A stretch of 12,699 nucleotides of DNA, from assembly GCA_002358575.1 (NCBI GenBank), contig DEPD01000175.1, positions 1-12,699 of the forward strand. The letters are read 5' to 3'. Positions 1 through 6,898 of this stretch are shown here, one piece after another. The first letter of the stretch is position 1; each line of letters opens with the position of its first letter. Made by a program: the position numbers and the translations under genes. This DNA is from Lachnospiraceae bacterium UBA3401 (GTDB taxonomy: Bacteria; Bacillota; Clostridia; Lachnospirales; Lachnospiraceae). The notes beneath the pieces are model-generated. The model did no database searches and was not told the origin of the DNA. It was given only the letters and a program-made list of their open reading frames with translations.

Positions 1-16
1 ACTTTTCCTATATTTG

Positions 17-1825
17 TCAAAGATTGTGCACTACCTTTTCTGGCAAATGAATTATGACTGTTGTCCCATTGCCACTTTCCGAATCAATTGTCATTCCATA
101 TGCATTTCCATAACACAGCTTTACACGCTGATTAATATTATATAAACCAATACTCTCTTTCTTCTCTGGATTTCGGGTCACAATATCCGTCCGCAGCCGC
201 TCAAGCGTCTCTAACGCCATACCGCATCCATTGTCAGACACAGAGATACACAGCTCAGCATTGTCTGTTCCCCACGCCACACGGATTGTAATCATTCCGC
301 CTGTCTCTTGCTCCTCCAAACCATGCAAAATCGCATTCTCAACAATCGGCTGTAGCAAAAGCGGCAATGTAATACATTTGCTTATATCAATTTCGTCCGC
401 AACCAAAAACGCATAATCAAATTTTTCACCAAATCGCAGCTTCTGTATCTTCATATAGATTTCAATATGATTCAACTCATTTTGAAGCGAAGTAAACGTC
501 GTCCCGCTGTTTTCCAACACATACCGCATTGATTTGCCCAAAAGTTTAATCGCAGTTGCCGCCTCCCTGTCCCCAACAGTGTACGCTTTCATTCGTATTG
601 TCTCTAACGTATTGTACAGAAAGTGAGGATTAATCTGACTTGCAAGCATCTTAAACTCCATTTTCTGCTGTTCATTCACAAGCTCCTGCTCGTTTAACAT
701 AGTCTGATACATCAGCGCATCTTTTTCCTTAATACGCTGGACCATAATCTCCAAATCTGCAAACGCTTCTGAAAGTTCATCATCACCGCGCACCATCTCC
801 TTGAAATCATAGTCTTCATTACTTGCCTGATGCATCACATGTCGCAGCGTAGATACACGTCTCGTAAAGTATGTCGTAAAAAAGTGTATCAAAATACCTG
901 GAACTAAAATCGCAAGAAGAATGATAATCAAACACGTCTCTATAATACTGTTGATATTATCATAGGATTTATCATTGATTGTACAGATGTAAATCCTGGA
1001 ATCTGACTGATATAGGCGAAGCGTCGATATCCCGACAAAACAGGTTTTATTCTTTATTCTTCTACTGCCGACATATTGAAAATAAATTTTATCATAGTCG
1101 ATTACAACAGGTTGTCCATTTCCATAATCGTCCCTGTCAGAAGCATAAAATACCACGCCCTCATCAACCGAAGCACAATTTCTATATTCTGTGCTGTTCA
1201 TACGTGTCTTTAAATAATTATCGCTGATGCGGATCACCAATACTGCATGATAATCCGACTTGACAAGCGGTATACGTCTTATCAGACATAGATTCCAATA
1301 CTCATTCTTATATTTGTCAACACTTTTTATCTCTTTCCAGAATACACTGGTCTGAGAGACAGCACGCTGATACCAATCAGTTTCCTCTATCTGTGCATCT
1401 ACCCTGTGATACTGCTTGTACTCTCGCATATCTGGGTTATCACAGTAAATATCAATCTGTTCAATCTCCGTATAGTGATACATATAATTGTCAACCACTT
1501 CCGCGGATTCATTTACTGCATTGACCAGTTCCTCCTCCGAGGCATAACTTCCCTTTAAGATAGAAGCCACTCTTGCATTGAAAGAGAGCTCCTCCGAAAT
1601 ATTATACACCTGCGTTGTAATTTCAAAAAGAATTGTCCGCACCCGCAGATTATCAGACTCTAAAAGATCTCTGTGGTAATTGGTCAACAATTTATATGTA
1701 TTACTCACAAGAAATGTACCAATCAACACCACGGGCAAGAAAACAGCAAGAATATAAATTGTATACAACTGCCTATGTATACCAGATTTTCTCAAAAAAC
1801 CAAATACCTCAAGTTTTCTTTTCAT
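17..1825 (-). CDS. YesM/LytS-type sensor histidine kinase
   Basis: Membrane sensor kinase of 602 aa. Visible order: a short basic N-terminus, transmembrane helix 1 (about 21-41), a long extracytoplasmic sensor region (about 45-290), transmembrane helix 2 (about 292-315), a HAMP-like linker (about 318-370), a His_kinase dimerisation segment with QINPHFLYN and likely phospho-acceptor H401, and a HATPase domain. The HATPase shows the N box VENA (N497), DNGCGM (531-536), a GL pair at 560-561 and SGNGT near the C-terminus. The QINPHF motif and domain order are typical of the YesM family, which usually pairs with an AraC-type or LytTR response regulator. The signal sensed cannot be read from the sequence. 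It starts 21 nt after the HPt gene with AGGA-rich spacing, so it is probably the last gene seen of the scpAB unit. A response regulator is expected past the left edge but is not visible. Confidence 0.93.
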   Translation of the reverse strand: MKRKLEVFGFLRKSGIHRQLYTIYILAVFLPVVLIGTFLVSNTYKLLTNYHRDLLESDNLRVRTILFEITTQVYNISEELSFNARVASILKGSYASEEELVNAVNESAEVVDNYMYHYTEIEQIDIYCDNPDMREYKQYHRVDAQIEETDWYQRAVSQTSVFWKEIKSVDKYKNEYWNLCLIRRIPLVKSDYHAVLVIRISDNYLKTRMNSTEYRNCASVDEGVVFYASDRDDYGNGQPVVIDYDKIYFQYVGSRRIKNKTCFVGISTLRLYQSDSRIYICTINDKSYDNINSIIETCLIIILLAILVPGILIHFFTTYFTRRVSTLRHVMHQASNEDYDFKEMVRGDDELSEAFADLEIMVQRIKEKDALMYQTMLNEQELVNEQQKMEFKMLASQINPHFLYNTLETIRMKAYTVGDREAATAIKLLGKSMRYVLENSGTTFTSLQNELNHIEIYMKIQKLRFGEKFDYAFLVADEIDISKCITLPLLLQPIVENAILHGLEEQETGGMITIRVAWGTDNAELCISVSDNGCGMALETLERLRTDIVTRNPEKKESIGLYNINQRVKLCYGNAYGMTIDSESGNGTTVIIHLPEKVVHNL

Positions 1826-1846
1826 TCCTGTTCCTGATATAGATCG

Positions 1847-2197
1847 CTAAAACAATTCTACAATCCTGTCACACTCTTCCATGACAGCATCATAAATCTC
1901 CTGTGCGCCTTCCAATTTGGCAGAGCGCAATATTTCCACTAACAAATCCAGTTTTCCATAAATTCCATCAAGACCAAGATTGGCGGACATTCCTTTCAGA
2001 CCATGCGCATATGCGAACGCTTTTTGCGTCTCTCTTGCCCCAATCGCTCTCCCCAGCTTCACAAAATCTGGGTCCTCAAAAAATTCTGCCAGAAATTGTT
2101 TGTAAGCCTCCTCATTTCCTTTCATAATCAAAAGTGCTCTCTTTACATTGACATCCCTTTCCTCAAGCATTTCCCACAAGGACTTTTCTCGCAACAT
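1847..2197 (-). CDS. Standalone HPt (histidine phosphotransfer) domain protein
   Basis: A 116-aa all-helical protein made of a single HPt domain. The signature AHGLKGMSANLGL at 64-76 contains the predicted phospho-accepting H65; the family consensus is AHxLKGxxANLG. No kinase or receiver domain is attached. HPt proteins pass phosphoryl groups between receiver domains in multistep relays, so the partner should be a hybrid kinase or a response regulator elsewhere. The neighbouring YesM-type kinase has no receiver domain, so a direct relay between the two is not obvious. The gene lies 31 nt after scpB and 21 nt before the kinase, with a GGTGGAG ribosome binding site. Cotranscription with both is likely. 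The relay partner is unknown. Confidence 0.88.
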   Translation of the reverse strand: MLREKSLWEMLEERDVNVKRALLIMKGNEEAYKQFLAEFFEDPDFVKLGRAIGARETQKAFAYAHGLKGMSANLGLDGIYGKLDLLVEILRSAKLEGAQEIYDAVMEECDRIVELF

Positions 2198-2228
2198 AAT
2201 TCTCCACCTCTATCTCCTTTTTTCATGC

Positions 2229-2810
2229 TTATATTTCCACTTTCAGTTTCGATTCTGACGAAGCTTCCTCCTCCGCTTGTTTTCTGAAATCTTCTATCTG
2301 CTCTGGCTTTATCACAGGAAGATCCCCTATTGACTTCACGCCAAACGTTCTTAGAAACTCCTCAGTTGTCCCAAAAAGCAAGGGTCGCCCCGGCGCATCA
2401 AGCCGCCCAAGTTCCTGTATCAAACTTAATTCTAATAATTTGTTTACTGCATGGTCACTGCTGACTCCTCGTATTTTTTCCACCTCAAGCCTTGTCACTG
2501 GCTGTTTGTATGCAATAATTGAAAGCGTCTCCAACAGCGTGTCCGACAAGGCATATTTCCGTGGCGCTTTTGCCACCTTAATCAGATACTCATACAGTCC
2601 AGGCTTGGTGCAAAGTTGCACTGCCTCCTCCAGTTCCACAATATGAATACCCCTGTCTTCTTTCTTATAATTCTCGTTCATCTTCGCAATTAGCTCGCGA
2701 ATTTGCTCCATAGGCATCTCCAGAACATGATTTAACTTGGATAGTTCCACTGATTCTCCCATGGCAAAAAGCACAGCCTCAATCACTGCCATCATCTTTT
2801 TCTCACTCAC
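2229..2810 (-). CDS. scpB: Segregation and condensation protein B
   Basis: ScpB is the winged-helix (kite) subunit of the bacterial SMC-ScpA-ScpB condensin, acting on the nucleoid in chromosome compaction and segregation. The protein is 193 aa, normal for the family. It shows the N-terminal winged helix (IEAVLFAMGE, then HIVELEEAVQLCTK) and the second winged helix with the family hallmark LETLSIIAYKQPVTRLEVE, followed by GRPLLFGTTEEFLRTFG. The C-terminus is a short charged tail. I place the start at GTG (2808-2810). The frame stays open to an ATG at 2852 inside scpA, but AAGGGGG sits 8 nt before the GTG and the family N-terminus fits this start. The ribosome binding site overlaps the scpA TAA, which suggests translational coupling. 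Confidence 0.96.
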   Translation of the reverse strand: MSEKKMMAVIEAVLFAMGESVELSKLNHVLEMPMEQIRELIAKMNENYKKEDRGIHIVELEEAVQLCTKPGLYEYLIKVAKAPRKYALSDTLLETLSIIAYKQPVTRLEVEKIRGVSSDHAVNKLLELSLIQELGRLDAPGRPLLFGTTEEFLRTFGVKSIGDLPVIKPEQIEDFRKQAEEEASSESKLKVEI

Positions 2811-2823
2811 AGAAATCGCCCCC

Positions 2824-3573
2824 TTATGCCACCAAACGCGACGTGATAACAATGTCGGAAAAGGTATCCTCCTGCTCTATTGAAATCGTCCCTTGCTTCA
2901 TCATCTCAAGAATTGCCATAAAGGTAACAATCACTTCCATTCTGCTGCCCTGCTTTTCCAGCAGATTCCGAAAGCTAAATCGCCTGTGACTTTTCACATA
3001 CGTCTCTATAAAATTTTGTTTTTCCTCCAAGTTAATCTCATCTTTTTCAATCCTGCCAAACTGGCTTCTAACCGGATCGATTTTATCCTCCTGCCGCCGC
3101 ATAACCGCCTTAAAAATTTCGTGCAACTTTACAAGGTCAACCCCTCCTGCAAGCGCCTCATAGTCAATTGGATATTGGTACGCGGCAACCTCCTTTGGCA
3201 GCAACGGCTTTCTGTACCAAGTTTTAGCCGCATCCACCTGCCTGTCCTGCAATTCCAGCGCCATATACTTGTACATTTTATATTCCAGTAACTTCTGTAC
3301 AAGCTCTGCTCTTGGATCCTCCTCTTCTCCCTCCTCGTTGACCTCCTTGGGAAGGAGCATTCGGCACTTGATATCAAGCAAAGTCGCCGCCATCACAAGA
3401 AATTCACTCATGATATTCATATCTTCTGTCTGCATGTTTCTGATATACGCAAGATATTGCTCTGTTATGACCACAATCGGTATATCATAGATATCGAGCT
3501 TATTTTTTTCAATTAAGTAAAGCAGCAAGTCCAACGGTCCCTCAAATACCTCCAGCCTGACAGACAATCCCAT
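2824..3573 (-). CDS. scpA: Segregation and condensation protein A (kleisin)
   Basis: ScpA is the kleisin that bridges the SMC heads and binds a ScpB dimer. The protein is 249 aa from the ATG at 3571-3573. The diagnostic N-terminus VRLEVFEGPLDLLLYLIEKN and LDIYDIPI-ITEQYLAYI (about 5-44) bind the SMC neck in known homologues. The C-terminal winged helix (ending about FSDIVITSRLVA) binds the SMC cap. The frame remains open 25 codons further upstream, but that extension lacks family similarity and would cover the leader stem-loop. A GGGGG ribosome binding site lies 7 nt before the chosen ATG. It is followed directly by scpB. The leader is unusual: see the stem-loop and promoter entries at 3583-3648. 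Confidence 0.96.
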   Translation of the reverse strand: MGLSVRLEVFEGPLDLLLYLIEKNKLDIYDIPIVVITEQYLAYIRNMQTEDMNIMSEFLVMAATLLDIKCRMLLPKEVNEEGEEEDPRAELVQKLLEYKMYKYMALELQDRQVDAAKTWYRKPLLPKEVAAYQYPIDYEALAGGVDLVKLHEIFKAVMRRQEDKIDPVRSQFGRIEKDEINLEEKQNFIETYVKSHRRFSFRNLLEKQGSRMEVIVTFMAILEMMKQGTISIEQEDTFSDIVITSRLVA

Positions 3574-3582
3574 ATAAAAACC

Positions 3583-3637
3583 CCCGACTCTCGTAAAATT
3601 AAGACATATATATTTTCTTATTTTACATAGAATCGGG
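3583..3637 (-). terminator. Long stem-loop in scpA leader, terminator-like and covering the scpA ribosome binding site
   Basis: On the minus strand CCCGATTCT (3637-3629) pairs with AGAGTCGGG (3591-3583): nine pairs with one G-U. Above it GTAAAATAAG pairs with CTTAATTTTAC (ten pairs, one bulged A), with a 13-nt AT-rich loop. The right arm runs into GG then TTTTT, 2 nt before the scpA ATG. It therefore looks like an intrinsic terminator for transcripts from the metallophosphoesterase gene. In such readthrough RNA the arm would also occlude the GGGGG ribosome binding site. A transcript from the promoter inside the structure would lack the left arm. The pairing is seen directly; the function is inference. 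Confidence 0.55.
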
Positions 3638-3648
3638 ATAAAATGCAA
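3620..3648 (-). promoter_or_regulatory. Candidate sigma-A promoter for scpA
   Basis: TTGCAT (minus strand, 3648-3643), a 17-nt spacer and TAAAAT (3625-3620). The -10 is a five-of-six match and the -35 is weak. The predicted start, near 3613, would leave a leader of about 40 nt. The -10 lies inside the left arm of the leader stem-loop, so RNA made here cannot form that hairpin. Based on consensus matching only. Confidence 0.45.
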
Positions 3649-3657
3649 TGCGAACTG

Positions 3658-4524
3658 TTATTCGATTGGCTTTAAAATCACTTCATACAGTTCCGCTGGA
3701 TTAAAAAATCGAAATGGCAATGTATGTGACCCCAAACCTCTTCCTAAAAGCATCAAAGATTTCCCAAAGCGAAATATACCACCATCATACTTCGGAAACA
3801 ATCGATAGGAAGGCGCAATGACACCCCCCAGCAGCGGCAGACGCATGATTCCGCCATGCACATGACCGGAGAGTACCAAGTCCGCTCCCCATTGCGCATA
3901 CTCCTCAAAATAATCTGGATTGTGTGCTATCAGAATATTACACCTGCTAGAATTTTGTGTGGGCAATGTTTTTTGAAGATAGTTATCCTGCATTTTTTTT
4001 ACTCGAAAATGCACAAAATAATCCAAGTCAAGGCTTAATCCAGTTATCCGAATATTATACTTGGGTATATCGATTGCCTTGTTATCCAGCAATACTACAT
4101 TTTTGTTAGAAACCTCCTCTATCAACCGCTTATATTTTCCGCCAAACTCCTCTGGATTGTCTTTCATTCTGGACTCATGATTTCCAAGCCCATAATATAT
4201 TGGATACTGCTGACTGAGCGCCTTCACCAGCTCAATTCCTGGTGTCATATCCTCACGCACCTTTGAGGTAATTAAATCGCCAGCCAGCACAATAAAATCT
4301 GGTTTTATCTTCTGAATGGACGCAATCACCCTGTCATTTTTATGCCCATAAATTTTGTTGTGCAAATCAGATATCAGCACAAACTTACATTCTTGTGACA
4401 GATTTGGCAATTTCAGCTCCTCCCTCACTGTCACAAACCGATTGCCATCTATAATTCCGATTGCAAGAAGCGCCACTGCCAACAGCAAGGCTATCAGAAT
4501 GACCGCCCAAAATACACTTTGCAT
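3658..4524 (-). CDS. Membrane-anchored metallophosphoesterase (YaeI/YkuE-like)
   Basis: Calcineurin-like phosphoesterase of 288 aa with one N-terminal hydrophobic helix (about 4-25), which would anchor it to the membrane with the catalytic domain outside or at the membrane face. All dimetal-site motifs are present in order: D53-L-H55, GD at 82-83, GNHE at 114-117, H201 and GHVH at 220-223, so it should be catalytically competent. Relatives with this architecture are annotated as phosphodiesterases or lipid pyrophosphatases; the substrate cannot be deduced here. The start is supported by AGGAG about 10 nt upstream. It follows the carboxypeptidase gene by 24 nt, so the two are probably cotranscribed, which suggests but does not prove an envelope role. 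Confidence 0.93.
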   Translation of the reverse strand: MQSVFWAVILIALLLAVALLAIGIIDGNRFVTVREELKLPNLSQECKFVLISDLHNKIYGHKNDRVIASIQKIKPDFIVLAGDLITSKVREDMTPGIELVKALSQQYPIYYGLGNHESRMKDNPEEFGGKYKRLIEEVSNKNVVLLDNKAIDIPKYNIRITGLSLDLDYFVHFRVKKMQDNYLQKTLPTQNSSRCNILIAHNPDYFEEYAQWGADLVLSGHVHGGIMRLPLLGGVIAPSYRLFPKYDGGIFRFGKSLMLLGRGLGSHTLPFRFFNPAELYEVILKPIE

Positions 4525-4548
4525 TCTATTTTTTCTCCTGTTCCATCT

Positions 4549-5748
4549 CTATATCAAATATTTCAGTAGTATTTTTTTCAAATAATCAATATAATATGCC
4601 TTTTGCACCGATTCCGCCGCGATAATTGGCATTCTGCCCAGCTCTTTTCCACCGAGATTATAGCTAATGTATCCAACTTCTGCACCTTTCTCGACGGGCG
4701 CGGTAACAAGTTCAAGATAATGATACTTTTTGTCAATCTGGCTAAAATCTGCACCTGTAACATCAAGATATCGGAATGTTCCTTTGGGCTGCACTGCAAG
4801 CTGATCCTCCTTTCCTCCTGTAACCGGAATATCTCCCAACATCTCTTTATTTTCATCCACATACAACCGCGTCAATGCAAATCCATATTCCAGCAAACTC
4901 TGCGCCTCCGAAAAACGCACTTTAAAATCTGGTGCTCCCATAATAACCGCTATCAAATCAATCCCATCTTTCTGCGCTGTTGCGCTAAAACAATATTTCG
5001 CTGTACTAGTAGAACCTGTTTTCAACCCTGTTGTCCACTGATACTGTTTCAATAACTTGTTGGTACTTGATAGCGTAAAAGGTTTACTGCCCTGTCTGGT
5101 TACATGTGTGATATCCTCCATCCATATTTTTGTATAATTATAAATCTGCGGATATTTTGTAATCAGTTCTCTGGACATAATCGCAACGTCCCTTGCCGTC
5201 GTATGGTGCGCACTGTCGGAGCTTAAACCACAACAGTCAAGAAAATGTGTATTTGTCATGCCAAGCTGAGTTGCCTTTTCATTCATCATACCGACAAATT
5301 CTGTCTCGCTTCCCGCAACATACTCTGCCATTGCCACCGATGCATCATTACCGCTCGCCACGGTAATGCACTTAATTAGCGTATCGACTGTCTGTATTTC
5401 CCCCTCATCCAGAAATACCTGTGAACCACCCATAGATTTCGCATAAGCGCTTGTAGTCACTTCATCTTCTAACTTAATTCTTCCTTTTTCTAAAGCTTCA
5501 AAAGTCAAAAGCAGCGTCATAATCTTTGTAATACTTGCTGGACTTCGCACTTCATCTGGATTTTTTTCAAACAATATGGTCCCTGTAGATGCTTCCATCA
5601 ATATTGCTGATGGCGAAGTCAGGCTGACAGCCGTTGTGTTCACAGCACTATTCTGCGCCTCCTCCGCAAAAACAATACTCTGACTCAACAAAACAAAAAA
5701 CATTACCGTTGCCATCATTCTATATATTTTTTCTCGAATCCATTTCAT
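4549..5748 (-). CDS. D-alanyl-D-alanine carboxypeptidase (PBP5/DacF type, peptidase S11)
   Basis: Low-molecular-weight penicillin-binding protein of 399 aa that trims the terminal D-alanine from peptidoglycan pentapeptides outside the cell. It has a signal peptide (hydrophobic about 11-27, likely cleavage after VFA). All three active-site motifs are intact: S72-I-T-K75 with the acylated serine, S132-G-N, and K243-T-G. A PBP5-type C-terminal beta domain follows (about 290-380). The last 20 residues, rich in Lys, Leu, Ile and Tyr, resemble the amphipathic membrane-anchoring helix of this family. The start is preceded by GAGGA at 8 nt. It is the first gene of a two-gene unit with the metallophosphoesterase. 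Which paralogue (dacA, dacB or dacF role) it represents cannot be decided from one window, so no symbol is given. Confidence 0.95.
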   Translation of the reverse strand: MKWIREKIYRMMATVMFFVLLSQSIVFAEEAQNSAVNTTAVSLTSPSAILMEASTGTILFEKNPDEVRSPASITKIMTLLLTFEALEKGRIKLEDEVTTSAYAKSMGGSQVFLDEGEIQTVDTLIKCITVASGNDASVAMAEYVAGSETEFVGMMNEKATQLGMTNTHFLDCCGLSSDSAHHTTARDVAIMSRELITKYPQIYNYTKIWMEDITHVTRQGSKPFTLSSTNKLLKQYQWTTGLKTGSTSTAKYCFSATAQKDGIDLIAVIMGAPDFKVRFSEAQSLLEYGFALTRLYVDENKEMLGDIPVTGGKEDQLAVQPKGTFRYLDVTGADFSQIDKKYHYLELVTAPVEKGAEVGYISYNLGGKELGRMPIIAAESVQKAYYIDYLKKILLKYLI

Positions 5749-5797
5749 AAAGCAGTCCTCATACCTTACTTATATGAAATCTATGCAAAAATAGCAG

Positions 5798-5826
5798 TTT
5801 ATATGACTATGCATATTTCCTTTGCA
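5798..5826 (-). promoter_or_regulatory. Weak candidate promoter for the carboxypeptidase gene
   Basis: Within the 146-nt gap ahead of the carboxypeptidase gene, TGCAAA (5826-5821), a 17-nt spacer and TATAAA (5803-5798) read on the minus strand. The -35 match is poor. A promoter is expected because a terminator precedes this gap, but the exact site is uncertain. Confidence 0.25.
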
Positions 5827-5837
5827 CGGGTCTGTGC

Positions 5838-5869
5838 ACAAAGAAAGAATACCGCAATGCGATATTCTT
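5838..5869 (-). terminator. Intrinsic terminator after the CmpB-like gene
   Basis: On the minus strand AAGAATATCGC (5869-5859), loop ATT, and GCGGTATTCTT (5855-5845) form an 11-bp stem with one G-U pair. TCTTTG follows, so the T tract is interrupted. It lies 26 nt after the stop codon of the membrane protein gene, the position expected of a terminator. Confidence 0.65.
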
Positions 5870-5894
5870 CTCATCTTAAAATCGTATATGAATA

Positions 5895-6521
5895 TTATCT
5901 TCCAATCAGTCTATGACAGAAGTCAATAATTTCCTCTTTTTTCTCGTACAAACCTTCTCTGGTCTCTTCTTTTATCTTTACCGACATCGCAAAATGATAA
6001 CCAAAATCAATTACTGCCATTGCCAGAACCAGTGCGATAGTTTTCAGTACCCAAGCCCTCGGATACCGGTCCACAAAACCAATAACTTTCTCAAACAAAA
6101 ATGAAATGATAATGACTGCATACAATCCCCACGCCAGCGTGCTTTCTAGGCAGATTACACCCTTATAGTTACAAAATTTATCATTGTAATCCCACCAAAC
6201 CTCACCGAACAGCTTCATCATAAGCTTTGCTACCAAATACTCAAACAATGTTGCAAGCAACGCACCTACTATGTACAATGCAATAATATTATGTGCGAAC
6301 GGATGCAGAAAAATATACCCAAGCGTCGCTCCAAAACCATAGATAGGGCAAAACGGCCCTGTCATAAATCCTCTGTTGGTTAATTTTCTATTGCAAAGCG
6401 ACATATACGCCGACTCTACCATCCATCCAATAATGCTAAACAGGAAAAAACATGCAACAAAGTGATATAAATCATACCCCGCAAACTGAAACCTGCTCAT
6501 CCACAAAGATATTCGCTCCAT
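5895..6521 (-). CDS. CmpB-like integral membrane protein (putative ABC-transporter type IV family)
   Basis: A 208-aa polytopic protein with about five hydrophobic helices (roughly 18-36, 58-75, 78-97, 127-149, 158-177) and a charged cytoplasmic-looking tail rich in Glu and Lys. Conserved features of the CmpB-like family are visible: GWMVES near 32-37, NRGFMTGPFCPIYGFG at 49-64, FEYLVAKLMMKLFGEVWWDY at 93-112, and CLES near 124. The family name implies transport, but there is no ATPase or binding protein gene nearby and the biochemical role is unknown. A GGGGGG ribosome binding site lies about 9 nt before the ATG. The gene starts 70 nt after rpsU, beyond a terminator; it may be read through from rpsU, as I see no good promoter in the gap. 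Confidence 0.85.
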   Translation of the reverse strand: MERISLWMSRFQFAGYDLYHFVACFFLFSIIGWMVESAYMSLCNRKLTNRGFMTGPFCPIYGFGATLGYIFLHPFAHNIIALYIVGALLATLFEYLVAKLMMKLFGEVWWDYNDKFCNYKGVICLESTLAWGLYAVIIISFLFEKVIGFVDRYPRAWVLKTIALVLAMAVIDFGYHFAMSVKIKEETREGLYEKKEEIIDFCHRLIGR

Positions 6522-6542
6522 CTCTTAATCCCCCCATTCACG

Positions 6543-6573
6543 CAAAAGTCCTTGGCATAACAGCCAAGGACTT
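6543..6573 (-). terminator. Intrinsic terminator downstream of rpsU
   Basis: A perfect 11-bp inverted repeat. On the minus strand AAGTCCTTGGC (6573-6563), a 6-nt loop TGTTAT, and GCCAAGGACTT (6556-6546), followed by TT and then GCG. It sits 19 nt after the rpsU stop codon. The stem is strong but the T run (TTTT including stem bases) is short, so partial readthrough into the membrane protein gene is possible. Confidence 0.75.
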
Positions 6574-6591
6574 CGATTCAATTAATTAAAA

Positions 6592-6768
6592 TTAATTATA
6601 TTTACGCTTTCTAGCTGCTTCAGACTTTTTCTTGCGTTTTACGCTCGGCTTTTCATAATGCTCTCTTTTACGAATTTCCTGCTGAATACCGGCTTTAGCG
6701 CAACTTCTCTTAAATCTGCGTAAAGCGCTATCCAAAGTCTCGTTTTCTTTAACGATTACATTTGACAT
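6592..6768 (-). CDS. rpsU: 30S ribosomal protein S21
   Basis: A 58-aa, very basic protein beginning MSNVIVKENETLDSALRRFK and continuing with RSCAKAGIQQEIRKREHYEKP, the standard S21 sequence. It ends in a Lys/Arg-rich tail (KRKKKSEAARKRKYN). S21 binds the 30S subunit near the 3' end of 16S rRNA and helps start-site selection. Its length is normal for Firmicutes. The start is supported by AGGTG 7 nt upstream, with a second purine-rich GGAGGGAGG block just before it. It has its own strong promoter and its own terminator, so it can act as a single-gene unit although it sits between alaS and the membrane protein gene. Confidence 0.97.
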   Translation of the reverse strand: MSNVIVKENETLDSALRRFKRSCAKAGIQQEIRKREHYEKPSVKRKKKSEAARKRKYN

Positions 6769-6844
6769 GCTATCACACCTAACCTCCCTCCAGCCTCTAT
6801 TATTGTGTGCTAGACTGTTCGGGTATATTTAATTGCACATTTCG

Positions 6845-6872
6845 ATTATATCACAAATAGCACATACGTCAA
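6845..6872 (-). promoter_or_regulatory. Strong extended -10 promoter for rpsU
   Basis: On the minus strand TTGACG (6872-6867), a 16-nt spacer and a perfect TATAAT (6850-6845), with TGA immediately before it forming an extended -10. The predicted start is near 6838, giving a leader of about 70 nt before rpsU. This is the best promoter match in the window. Confidence 0.8.
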
Positions 6873-6898
6873 TAGTTTTTTCAATTATTATTACAATT

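Noticed and set aside
4603..5055. 150-codon plus-strand frame with many cysteines inside the carboxypeptidase gene
   Set aside because: Opposite the beta domain and KTG region of an intact enzyme; the composition is that of an antisense shadow.
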